Shown here: piece after piece, positions 55,097-62,879 of the stretch
How the letters are laid out: each line of letters opens with the position of its first letter
Position numbering within the stretch: the first letter of the stretch is position 1
Assembly: GCF_001592265.1 (NCBI RefSeq)
Contig: NZ_BCWP01000022.1
Location: 1 to 64,000 of the forward strand
Reading direction: 5' to 3'
DNA from: Curvibacter delicatus NBRC 14919
Lineage (GTDB): Bacteria > Pseudomonadota > Gammaproteobacteria > Burkholderiales > Burkholderiaceae_C
DNA: 64,000 bases
Translations under genes and position numbers: made by a program
Notes under the pieces: model-generated
The model's input: the letters and a program-made list of their open reading frames with translations, nothing else
What the model was told of the DNA's origin: nothing
Databases searched by the model: none

Positions 55097-56188
55097 TCAG
55101 TTGCGGGCGCCCAAGGCCAGCGCGGCAGCACGTGAAGCCGCCAGTGCCTGCGCGTCGGGTGCACTGTGTGTCGGCCAGCCGGCCAGATGCTGCAGCGTGA
55201 TGCCGCCCAGCGCGGCGATGGCCTCGGCGCTGTCGTTCAGGCAGGGGATGTAGTGGAATTCCTGGCCGCCAGCGGTCAGGAAAGCCTGCTTCGCCTCCTG
55301 GGCGATTTCTTCCAACGTCTCCAGACAGTCGCTGGTGAAACCGGGACACACCACGTCAACGCGTTTCACACCGGCCTGGCCCATCTTGATCAGTGTCGGT
55401 TCGGTGTAGGGCTCGAGCCACTTGGCCTTGCCGAAGCGCGACTGGAAGGTCAACTGGTACTGTTCACGGCTCAGCCCCAGCTGTTCGGCCAGCAGCCGCG
55501 CGGTCTTGTGGCATTCGCAGTGGTAGGGGTCACCCAGGTGCAGCGTGCGCTCGGGCACACCGTGGAAACTCATCACCAGCTTGTCCGGCTGGCCGTGGGC
55601 TTGCCAGTAGGCGCGGATGCGCTGCGCCAAGGCACTGATGTAACCCGCATCGTCGTGGTAGCGGTTGACGAAGCGCAGCTCGGGGATGCTGCGCACCTGC
55701 GCGGCCCAGTGGTAGATGGCGTCGAACACACTGGCGGTGGTGGTGCCGGAGTACTGCGGGTAGGCCGGCAGCACCAGTACGCGTGTGGCGCCCTCGGCCT
55801 TCAGGGCATCGAGCTGTGCGGCGATCGACGGGCTGCCGTAGCGCATGGCGTAGCGCACGGTGACGTGATGGCCATGGCCCTGCAGCCAGGCCTGAAGCCC
55901 TTGTGCCTGCTTCTCGGTCCAGACCTTCAACGGGGAGCCTTCGGGCGTCCAGATGCTGGCGTACTTGGCGGCCGACTTGGCCGGGCGCACGCGCAGGATG
56001 ATGCCGTGCAGGATCAGCCACCAGATCGGCTTCGGGATCTCGACCACACGGTGGTCGCCCAGGAACTCGGCCAGGTAACGGCGCAGGGCCGCAGGCGTGG
56101 GCGCATCGGGCGTGCCCAGGTTGCACAGCAGAATGGCCGTAGACGGTGCCTGGCCATGGGTGTACGCGGGTTCTTGTTTGAATGCCAT
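55097..56188 (-). CDS. hemH: Ferrochelatase
   Basis: Inserts iron into protoporphyrin IX, the last haem step; 363 residues. Signatures: [44 protein letters not shown], the catalytic-His motif [20 protein letters not shown], and [13 protein letters not shown] start at the ATG at 56186-56188; the frame stays open upstream across the divergent HAD gene, but that is antisense. The two starts are only 19 bases apart, so each promoter must overlap the other gene. Confidence 0.95.
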   Translation of the reverse strand: MAFKQEPAYTHGQAPSTAILLCNLGTPDAPTPAALRRYLAEFLGDHRVVEIPKPIWWLILHGIILRVRPAKSAAKYASIWTPEGSPLKVWTEKQAQGLQAWLQGHGHHVTVRYAMRYGSPSIAAQLDALKAEGATRVLVLPAYPQYSGTTTASVFDAIYHWAAQVRSIPELRFVNRYHDDAGYISALAQRIRAYWQAHGQPDKLVMSFHGVPERTLHLGDPYHCECHKTARLLAEQLGLSREQYQLTFQSRFGKAKWLEPYTEPTLIKMGQAGVKRVDVVCPGFTSDCLETLEEIAQEAKQAFLTAGGQEFHYIPCLNDSAEAIAALGGITLQHLAGWPTHSAPDAQALAASRAAALALGARN

Positions 56189-56207
56189 GCGGTATTCTCG
56201 CCCAGCA

Positions 56208-56912
56208 ATGCTAGATACAACCAAGATACGGGCAATATCCCTCGATCTCGATGACACGCTGTGGCCAATCTGGCCGGTGATCGCGCGCGCCGAGCAGGCA
56301 CTGCAGGAATGGCTGCGGCCGCAGGCGCCGCGAACGGCAGCGTTGCTGGCCGATACCGAGCAGCGCCTGGCGCTGCGGCGTGAGGTGCTGCAGCAGCGGC
56401 CCGACATCGGCCATGATCTGCGCGCCTTGCGCCAGGAACTGATCCGCCTTGGCCTGCAGCGCCATGGTGAAGACACCGCGCTGGTGGCGCCCGCCTACGA
56501 GGTGTTCATCGCCGAGCGCATGCGGGTGGACCTGTTCGAGGATGCCCGCCCGGCGCTGGCCTGGCTGGCGGCGCGTTATCCGGTGGTGGCCGTGTCCAAC
56601 GGCAATGCCGATCTGCACCGTGTCGGCCTGGGTGAGTATTTCCACGCCGGCTTGAGCGCACAGAGTTTCGGTGTCGGCAAGCCCGATCCGCGCATCTTCC
56701 ACGCCGCGGCACAGGCCGCCGGCGTGTTGCCGCATGAGGTGCTGCACGTGGGCGACGATGCCACGCTGGATGTGCTCGGCGGCCTGAATGCCGGCATGCA
56801 GACGGTCTGGGTCAACCGGGCCAACCACGATTGGGCGCACGAGACGCAGCGCCCGCATGCCACTGTGGACGACATGGCGCAGCTCTGCGCCTTGCTGCAG
56901 ACGGCGGTTTAG
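56208..56912 (+). CDS. HAD-family hydrolase
   Basis: Haloacid-dehalogenase-type phosphatase of 234 residues from the ATG at 56208. Motif [16 protein letters not shown], motif [13 protein letters not shown], motif III lysine in [10 protein letters not shown], motif [16 protein letters not shown] helical cap is inserted between motifs I and II. Probable small-molecule phosphatase; substrate unknown. Divergent from hemH, and its stop overlaps the stop of the penicillin-acylase gene tail to tail. Confidence 0.9.
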   Translation: MLDTTKIRAISLDLDDTLWPIWPVIARAEQALQEWLRPQAPRTAALLADTEQRLALRREVLQQRPDIGHDLRALRQELIRLGLQRHGEDTALVAPAYEVFIAERMRVDLFEDARPALAWLAARYPVVAVSNGNADLHRVGLGEYFHAGLSAQSFGVGKPDPRIFHAAAQAAGVLPHEVLHVGDDATLDVLGGLNAGMQTVWVNRANHDWAHETQRPHATVDDMAQLCALLQTAV

Positions 56913-59353
56913 CGCTGCGGCTGCAGCACCAGCGTGCTGCGCGTATTGACCGCCACATCGGCCGGGCTCAGGTGCATGGGCTGGTAGCGGCCGGCCACAT
57001 AGGCCTCGGCCTGGTCATGGTGGTAGGGATCGAGCAGCACACCGCTCTGGCCCACCGGGTTGATGCCCAGTCCCTTGCCGGCATCGGCGAAATCGATCAG
57101 GCGCCGGGTGGACGGGCCGTAGCTCACGGCCCAAGGGGCCGGGCCGACCGGGAAGGCGAGGTTATTGGGCACTTCACGGCCGCCCGGTGCTTCGAAGGGG
57201 CCAATGTTGAACAGCAGATCCAGCGGTTTTTGCTGGCCCAGCGGGTGGTTGTGGGTGAGCGTGTGGGCCTTGGCCCAGACCCAGCTGGCCGGGGTCTTGC
57301 CCAGGGTGGAGCGGAGGTGGTCGATGGTGGCGCGCCAGGCCAGCTGCAGGATGTCGCGCCGTTTTTCCACCGCGGGGGTGCCGCGCTGGTCCCACCAGGG
57401 GGAGCTGGCATCGGCACTCAGACGCGGCAGGGCATGGTCGAGCGCACGCGTGCGCAGCAGGTTGCGGAACTGCACCTCGCCCAGTTCGTCCTGCATGGCG
57501 GCCTTGGCCAGTTCGTAGACGAACTGGTTGAACAGGGTGGGCGCGATGCTGGTTGTGCTGTGGCTGCCGTCCCATTCGGCCAGTTGGCCCAGCAGGGCAC
57601 GTTCTGCGCCGTCCACTACCACGGTGTTCAGCTCCATCAGCAGCGGCCCGAGCACGCGCGGCCCGTAGTTGGTGCGGCCGTCGAGCTGCAGCGCTTTGCT
57701 GTTCTGCAGATCCCATTGGGTGCCGGGCTCGCGCAGCAGTTGGTCGAGCCGCTGGGCCCGTTCATACAGGTTGTAGTAACCCGGCACCGGCAGGCCGCTG
57801 CTGGGGGCCGGCTGGTGGTTGGCCGAGACGATGTACCCGCGTGCCGGATTTTCCTCCTGCGGGTTGTCCTGGAAGCGGTAGAAGCCCAGCTTGTCGGCCT
57901 CGCCCTTGCTGCCATCCAGGATGAAGGTCGGGTTGACATTCTCCGGGCGCTGCGGCAGTTTGGCGGCGGCCCACCAGCCGATGTCGCCGGCGGCATTGGC
58001 CCAGACGATGTTGAGACCGGGTGCATGGATCTTGCTGGAGGCCTGCCGGGCCTTTTCACGCGTGTCGGCGCGGTTGAGTTCGTAGAAGGCGTCGAGGATC
58101 GGGTTGTCGGTTTCGGCCCAGGTCCACCACATGGCGATCGGTGTCTTGCCCAGGCTGTCGGCAAAGGCGTCGTTGATGAGCGGGCCATGCGGCGAGCGGC
58201 GCAGTGTCAACGTGACGGGGGCGGCCCCCTTGACGGCGATGGTCTCGGTGCGGCTTTGCAGGTCGACCCACCGGCCCTGGTACCAGACCTGGTTCGGGTT
58301 GGCCGGGTTGACCTTCTCGGCCACCAGGTCCAGGTCGTCGTTCTGGAACATGGTCAGGCTCCAGCCGAACTGCGTGTTGTGGCCGAGCAGGGCCACCGGG
58401 TTGAGTGCCTGGTGGTGGCCGTAGAGCTCGAAACCCGGTGCCTTCAGGTGCGCCTCGTACCAGACGGCGGGCGCGGCAAAGCTGATGTGCGGGTCGCCGG
58501 CCAGCAAGGGCTTGCCGCTGGCGGTGTGGCGCCCCGAGACCACCCAGGCATTGCTGCCTTCGAACTGCGGCACACCGGCCACGCTCAGCGCTTCGTGGCT
58601 GAGTTCGGCCAGGCGGTTCAGCCCCTGCCAGTCGGCCGGCGTCAGGTGCGGGGACGACGGTTGTGCCATCAGCGCGGCTTCCGCCAGGGGGCCGACCACG
58701 CCCAGCGGATGCCATTCGAGGTCAAACGTTTTCAGGTAGGCCGGGCCGAGCTGGTCGCGCACAAAGGTCAGGACCGGTTCGGTGCGAAAGGCAGCGGCGA
58801 AGCTGTAGGCCAGGTAGCCCGAGACGGCGATGGTGTCGACCGGCGTGAACGGGCGCGGTGTGATGCCGAGAATCTCGAATTCCAGCGGCAGCGGCCGGCT
58901 GGCCTGGTACTGGTTGATGCCATCGAGGTAAGCGGTCAGCGCCTGCCAGGCCGGGCTGTTGTGGTCGGCGCGGGCCACCACCGCTTCGGCGTGGGCACGC
59001 AGGCCGAGGGTGCGGAACAGGCGGTCGGTGTCGAGCAGCTTGGGGCCGATGATTTCCGCCAGCTCACCGCGTGCCAGCCGGCGCACCATTTCGATCTGGA
59101 ACAGCCGGTCCTGCGCATGCACATAACCCAGGGCGCGGTAGAGGTCGGCCTCATGCTGGGCGCTGATGTGGGGGACGCCACGCTCGTCATAGGCCACGCT
59201 GACCGGTGCCTTGAGTTGTTGCAGGCCCACCGTGCCGTGCCGCTGCGGCAGCTTGGAGCGGGCATGCCAGGCGAAAGCGCCCGCCGCCGCGATCACGGCG
59301 ACCGTCAGCAGCACGATCAGGGAGATGAGGGAAATCTTGAAAAAGCGTTTCAT
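56909..59353 (-). CDS. Penicillin acylase family protein (Ntn hydrolase)
   Basis: Large N-terminal-nucleophile amidase of about 814 residues, membrane-anchored or exported by an N-terminal helix (KISLISLIVLLTVAVIAAAGAFAW). The precursor should cleave itself at FEG|SNAWVVSG near residue 267, exposing the Ser nucleophile of the beta chain. Other landmarks: GVPHISAQHEADLYRALGYVHAQDRLFQIE, GDPHISF and SPHGPLINDAF. Family members hydrolyse beta-lactam side chains, homoserine lactones or other acyl amides; which one cannot be told. A GTG two codons upstream is an alternative start. Confidence 0.91.
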   Translation of the reverse strand: MKRFFKISLISLIVLLTVAVIAAAGAFAWHARSKLPQRHGTVGLQQLKAPVSVAYDERGVPHISAQHEADLYRALGYVHAQDRLFQIEMVRRLARGELAEIIGPKLLDTDRLFRTLGLRAHAEAVVARADHNSPAWQALTAYLDGINQYQASRPLPLEFEILGITPRPFTPVDTIAVSGYLAYSFAAAFRTEPVLTFVRDQLGPAYLKTFDLEWHPLGVVGPLAEAALMAQPSSPHLTPADWQGLNRLAELSHEALSVAGVPQFEGSNAWVVSGRHTASGKPLLAGDPHISFAAPAVWYEAHLKAPGFELYGHHQALNPVALLGHNTQFGWSLTMFQNDDLDLVAEKVNPANPNQVWYQGRWVDLQSRTETIAVKGAAPVTLTLRRSPHGPLINDAFADSLGKTPIAMWWTWAETDNPILDAFYELNRADTREKARQASSKIHAPGLNIVWANAAGDIGWWAAAKLPQRPENVNPTFILDGSKGEADKLGFYRFQDNPQEENPARGYIVSANHQPAPSSGLPVPGYYNLYERAQRLDQLLREPGTQWDLQNSKALQLDGRTNYGPRVLGPLLMELNTVVVDGAERALLGQLAEWDGSHSTTSIAPTLFNQFVYELAKAAMQDELGEVQFRNLLRTRALDHALPRLSADASSPWWDQRGTPAVEKRRDILQLAWRATIDHLRSTLGKTPASWVWAKAHTLTHNHPLGQQKPLDLLFNIGPFEAPGGREVPNNLAFPVGPAPWAVSYGPSTRRLIDFADAGKGLGINPVGQSGVLLDPYHHDQAEAYVAGRYQPMHLSPADVAVNTRSTLVLQPQR

Positions 59354-59425
59354 CGACACGGGCAGGGGGTTATGACGTGGTGGAACTCGGGTGATTGTGC
59401 GTGACTTGGGTGGGGGCGTCCATGA

Positions 59426-60733
59426 TCAGCCCTTGCTGTGCTGCAGGCAGGAAGCGGCCTGCAGACCGCTGCGCACCGCGCCTTCCAGCGTGGCCGGGTA
59501 GGGGCCGGCCACATAGTCGCCGCAGGCCAGCAGGCCGGGGGCGATGGTTGGCGGCGGACGCTGCAGACCCGGTGTGCAGGCAAAGGTGGCGCGTTTTTCC
59601 ACCACCGTCTGCACCGGCTGCAGGGCCAGGCCCAGCTGTGTGCCGGCCTGCGCCAGCACCTGCGCTTGCAGCACCTCGCGTTCTGTGTCACTGGCGCTGA
59701 CGACAAAGGCCAGCAGACCTGCCGGGCCACCCAGCTGGCCACGGTCGAACACGAACTGTGCGGGCGCCGCAACGCTGCTGCGCAGGGCCAGCATGGGGGC
59801 GGGCAGGCTGGCGCCGTTGCCCCAGGCGTAGACGGTGGTGATGGCCTCGTAGCGCAGCGCCTGGGCCGTGGCGGTCCAGGTGGTCAGGCTGTTTGCTATC
59901 GAATCAGGAGCGTCTGGCGCATATTCCATAAGGAGCCGAGCCGATTCTGATGCTGAAGCGGCGAGCAGCACGGCATCGAAGGGTTGGCCGTCGAGCTGCC
60001 AGTGCGTGCCTGCGGCCCGCAGCTGCATCACACGGGTGCCGGCCTGCACCGTGCCGCCGTGCTGCTGCAGCCAGCTGGCGGCGGCAGTGGGGAAGATGGC
60101 GGAGAGATCCTGCCGCGGCAGCAGCAGGTGTGAGCCGCCTGGGACGCCGAACAGCGCGTCCTGCAGCACGCGCAGGAACACCTGGGCGCTGGCCTGTTCG
60201 GCTGGTGTGTTGAGGGCCGAGACGCACAGCGGTTCGATCAGCTCCTGCCGCACTGGCAGTGCCAGGCGCTCGCACAGCTGCGCCACCGACAGCGCGGGGC
60301 CGCACTGGAACCCCGTCATCTGCCAGCGCAAGGCCTCGCGCAGCAGGCTCCCGCGTGCGCCCAGTGGCCAGCCGCGTGCGCGTGCAATGCCGACGAAGGC
60401 GTCGAGTGGTGTCGGCAGCAGCCGGGTGTGCGGAAGTTGCAGGCCGGCACCGTCGGGGAAACGCAGGGTGAGCGGCAGACGCAGCAGGGCTACGTCTGGG
60501 TCAACGCCCACCAGACGCATCAAGCGCAGCGAATCGGTGTAGGCCCCGATCAGGATGTGCTGGCCGTTGTCGAGGGTGACTTTGCGGCCATCGGGCAGCG
60601 TGCCCGGCACCGCGCGGGCGCGGCCGCCCAGGGTGCGGGCGGCTTCGAACACCGTCACCCGGTGGCCGTCGCGCGTGGCTTGCACCGCGGCGGCCATGCC
60701 GGCCCAGCCGGCGCCGATGACCGCCAGCTTCAT
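59426..60733 (-). CDS. hpnE: Hydroxysqualene dehydroxylase HpnE
   Basis: FAD-dependent amine-oxidase-fold protein of 435 residues. The FAD site is LAVIGAGWAGMAAAVQATRDGHRVTVFEAARTLGGRAR, and the C-terminal flavin contact is GLLACGDYVAGPYPATLEGAVRSGLQAA. Reduces hydroxysqualene to squalene, third step of the HpnCDE route. Read with hpnD (22 bases upstream) and hpnC, so farnesyl diphosphate is turned into squalene, presumably for hopanoids. No squalene-hopene cyclase gene is in the window. Confidence 0.92.
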   Translation of the reverse strand: MKLAVIGAGWAGMAAAVQATRDGHRVTVFEAARTLGGRARAVPGTLPDGRKVTLDNGQHILIGAYTDSLRLMRLVGVDPDVALLRLPLTLRFPDGAGLQLPHTRLLPTPLDAFVGIARARGWPLGARGSLLREALRWQMTGFQCGPALSVAQLCERLALPVRQELIEPLCVSALNTPAEQASAQVFLRVLQDALFGVPGGSHLLLPRQDLSAIFPTAAASWLQQHGGTVQAGTRVMQLRAAGTHWQLDGQPFDAVLLAASASESARLLMEYAPDAPDSIANSLTTWTATAQALRYEAITTVYAWGNGASLPAPMLALRSSVAAPAQFVFDRGQLGGPAGLLAFVVSASDTEREVLQAQVLAQAGTQLGLALQPVQTVVEKRATFACTPGLQRPPPTIAPGLLACGDYVAGPYPATLEGAVRSGLQAASCLQHSKG

Positions 60734-60755
60734 GACGCCCGTACCGACATCGGCA

Positions 60756-61595
60756 TTACATCCTGCCTAAGGCTTGCACACGCCACGCCAGCCAGAGCTT
60801 GCGCAAGGGCGTGAGGCTGACGCGCTGGTGCAGCACCTGGAAGTTGTCGCGCTCGATTTCGCGCAGCAGGGTGCGGTAGATGCTGGCCATCATCAGGCCG
60901 GGTTTTTGCGTGCGGCGGTCGCTCTCGGGCAACAGGGCCAGCGCTTCGTCGTACAGGCGGTGGGCGCGCTCGGCCTGGAATTTCATCAAGGCGGTGAAGC
61001 GTTCCGAATATTGGCGCTTGAGCAGTTCGTGCGCCTTGACGTCGAATTGCTGCAGCTCGCTCACCGGCAGGTAGATGCGGCCGCGCAGGGCGTCTTCGCC
61101 GACATCGCGGATGATGTTGGTGAGCTGGAAGGCCTGGCCCAGCGTGTGCGCGTACTCGGTGGTCTGTGTCTGTGTCTGGCCGAAGATGCGCGCGGCGACT
61201 TCGCCCACCACGCCGGCCACCAGATGGCAGTAGCGCTGCAGGGCCGGGTAGTCGAGGTAACGCGTCTGCTGCAGGTCCATCTGGCAGCCCTCGATGACGG
61301 CCAGCAGGTGGCGCGCCTCGATGCCGTAGTCGGCCACCAGCGGCATCAGCGCCTGTGTCACGGGGTGGGTCGGCTCGCCGGCATAGGCGCGTGCCACCTC
61401 GGCCTGCCACCAGGCCAGCTTGGTCTGGGCCACGCCGGGGTCGCTCACCTCGTCCACCACGTCGTCGACCTCGCGGCAGAAGGCATAGAAGGCGGTGATG
61501 GCGGCGCGCCGCGGTTTCGGGAGGAAGAGGAAGGCGTAATAGAAGCTGCTGCCGGAAGCGGCGGCTTTTTGCTGAACGTACTGCTCGGGCGTCAT
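60756..61595 (-). CDS. hpnD: Presqualene diphosphate synthase HpnD
   Basis: Squalene/phytoene-synthase fold, 279 residues from the ATG at 61593-61595 (MTPEQYVQQKAAASGSSFYYAFLFLPKPRR). Asp-rich motifs are CREVDDVVDEVSD and NIIRDVGEDALRGRIYLP. Joins two farnesyl diphosphates to presqualene diphosphate. The frame continues upstream for over 100 codons, but that stretch is the palindromic element, whose translation is not protein-like, so it is excluded. The element ends five bases before this start and may have brought or removed the ribosome binding site. Confidence 0.92.
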   Translation of the reverse strand: MTPEQYVQQKAAASGSSFYYAFLFLPKPRRAAITAFYAFCREVDDVVDEVSDPGVAQTKLAWWQAEVARAYAGEPTHPVTQALMPLVADYGIEARHLLAVIEGCQMDLQQTRYLDYPALQRYCHLVAGVVGEVAARIFGQTQTQTTEYAHTLGQAFQLTNIIRDVGEDALRGRIYLPVSELQQFDVKAHELLKRQYSERFTALMKFQAERAHRLYDEALALLPESDRRTQKPGLMMASIYRTLLREIERDNFQVLHQRVSLTPLRKLWLAWRVQALGRM

Positions 61596-61599
61596 GGCA

Positions 61600-61867
61600 A
61601 GGATCTGTTCATACCAATTTCGCAAGTGCGAACGCGATGAAAACCGCGCCAATCTAGGCGCGCGACGACGCCCAGGCCGGCTGCCTGGGCTAGGAGTGCA
61701 ACAACGAGTGGCGCGGTTTTCATCGCGTTCCCTTCGGGTTGCGGCCAAAAATGCCATGCGCGGCGTTGCGAAGCCTTGCCGGGGGCCGACCCCGGCGGCG
61801 TTTCGCGCCTTGCGCATGACATTTTTGATCCGCAACGCATCTTGTGAAATTGGTATGAACAGATCCT
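61600..61867. mobile_element. 268-bp element with terminal and two internal inverted repeats (MITE-like)
   Basis: The ends (61600-61626 and 61841-61867) are 27-bp inverted repeats differing at one base; they begin AGGATCTGTTCATACC. Inside lie two side-by-side palindromes: perfect 22-bp arms at 61630-61651 and 61709-61730, and near-perfect 24-bp arms at 61738-61761 and 61812-61836. The whole can fold as a three-way junction. No transposase gene, no gene-like reading frame and no clear target duplication. It splits hpnC from hpnD, and also fills the only gap in this pathway's operon. Confidence 0.75.
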
Positions 61868-61905
61868 GGATTGTCGCTGCTTCGAGGTGCCGTCGTGACC
61901 AGCCG

Positions 61906-62757
61906 TCACATCCACAGCGCACGCCACAGCATCACGGCCCCGTCCCAGGGTTTCAGCGTGGGCCGGGTCTGCAACGTGGCGTAGTCCAGTGCCTCGATCT
62001 TGTCCAGGATGCGCAAGCCGCCTTGCACCACCAGGCGCAGTTCCCAGCCGGCGCGGCCCGGCAGGCGGTGCACGAGCCTGGCACCTTTTTTCATCATGGC
62101 CCTGGCCATGTGTGCCTGGGCTGCTATCAATTGGGTAGCGTTGGGCGTCTGCTGCAAAGCCTGCAGGTCGGCGCGCGTGACGCCGAAAGCCTGACAGTCG
62201 GCGTCGGTCAGGTAGTGGCGGCCGCGCGGGATGTCGCGGCTCAGGTCCTGCCAGAAGTTGATCAGCTGCAGCGCGGTGCAGATGGCGTCGCTTTGTGTCA
62301 GGGCGGTCTCGTCCTGTACGCCGTAGAGGTGCAGCAGCAGCCGGCCTACCGGGTTGGCCGAGCGGCGGCAGTAGTCCAGCAACTCGGCCTGGTCGGCATA
62401 ACCGGACTGGTCGCGCGTCTTGCGCACGTCCTGCGTGAAGGCATCGAGCAGATCGGCCAGCAGCGGCACCGGCAGGTGAAAGGCCTGCAGCATGGGACGC
62501 AGTGGGTCGAACACCTGCGGCCAGCGGCCGCTGTGCGGCTGGCCGGCGGCCAGGGCCAGCAGGTCGGCACGGTAGGCCGCCAGGTCGTCCAGCCGCTGTG
62601 GCGCCGGGGCATCACCTTCGTCGGCAATGTCATCGGCAGTGCGGGCGTAGTGGTAGATGGCGGCGATCGGCGCGCGCAGCCGCGGCGGGCAGAGCCAGGA
62701 GGCCACGGGAAAGTTCTCGTAGTGCGCGATCGGCTGGGGAGCAGGGTGCGTGTTCAC
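61906..62757 (-). CDS. hpnC: Squalene synthase HpnC (presqualene diphosphate to hydroxysqualene)
   Basis: Squalene/phytoene-synthase fold, about 283 residues. Motifs YHYARTADDIADEGD and LINFWQDLSRDIPRGRHYLT. Second enzyme of the HpnDCE route. The start is uncertain: I use a GTG at 62757, giving NTHPAPQPIAHYENFPVASWLCP; a longer frame begins only with a TTG inside the likely regulatory region of the divergent efflux gene. The C-terminus ends WDGAVMLWRALWM. Downstream hpnD is separated by 310 bp containing the palindromic element. Confidence 0.88.
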   Translation of the reverse strand: MNTHPAPQPIAHYENFPVASWLCPPRLRAPIAAIYHYARTADDIADEGDAPAPQRLDDLAAYRADLLALAAGQPHSGRWPQVFDPLRPMLQAFHLPVPLLADLLDAFTQDVRKTRDQSGYADQAELLDYCRRSANPVGRLLLHLYGVQDETALTQSDAICTALQLINFWQDLSRDIPRGRHYLTDADCQAFGVTRADLQALQQTPNATQLIAAQAHMARAMMKKGARLVHRLPGRAGWELRLVVQGGLRILDKIEALDYATLQTRPTLKPWDGAVMLWRALWM

Positions 62758-62833
62758 GCCGGGGATTGTGACCCAGGCATGGGGACGCACTGATCCATCT
62801 TCTCGCTTGACAGCGGAATGCCTTTGCTCTAGA

Positions 62834-62855
62834 TTACTAACCAATCGGTCATTAA
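62834..62855. promoter_or_regulatory. Quasi-palindrome, candidate TetR-family operator of the efflux operon
   Basis: The core ACCAATCGGT lies in a 22-base stretch whose halves match at 9 of 12 positions when one is reverse-complemented. It is 25 bases before the efflux adaptor start and between two divergent genes. RND efflux operons are very often repressed by TetR-family proteins; the regulator itself is not in the window. Confidence 0.45.
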
Positions 62856-62879
62856 TTATTGATTTACATCAGGTCACCC

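Noticed and set aside
56831-59404. An 857-codon plus-strand frame opposite the penicillin-acylase gene
   Set aside because: The translation has no recognisable motif and mirrors codon bias of the real gene on the other strand.
61756-61927. N-terminal extension of hpnD running through the palindromic element
   Set aside because: The extension is the translation of inverted repeats, has no similarity in style to squalene synthases, and the protein has a natural Met start at 61595.
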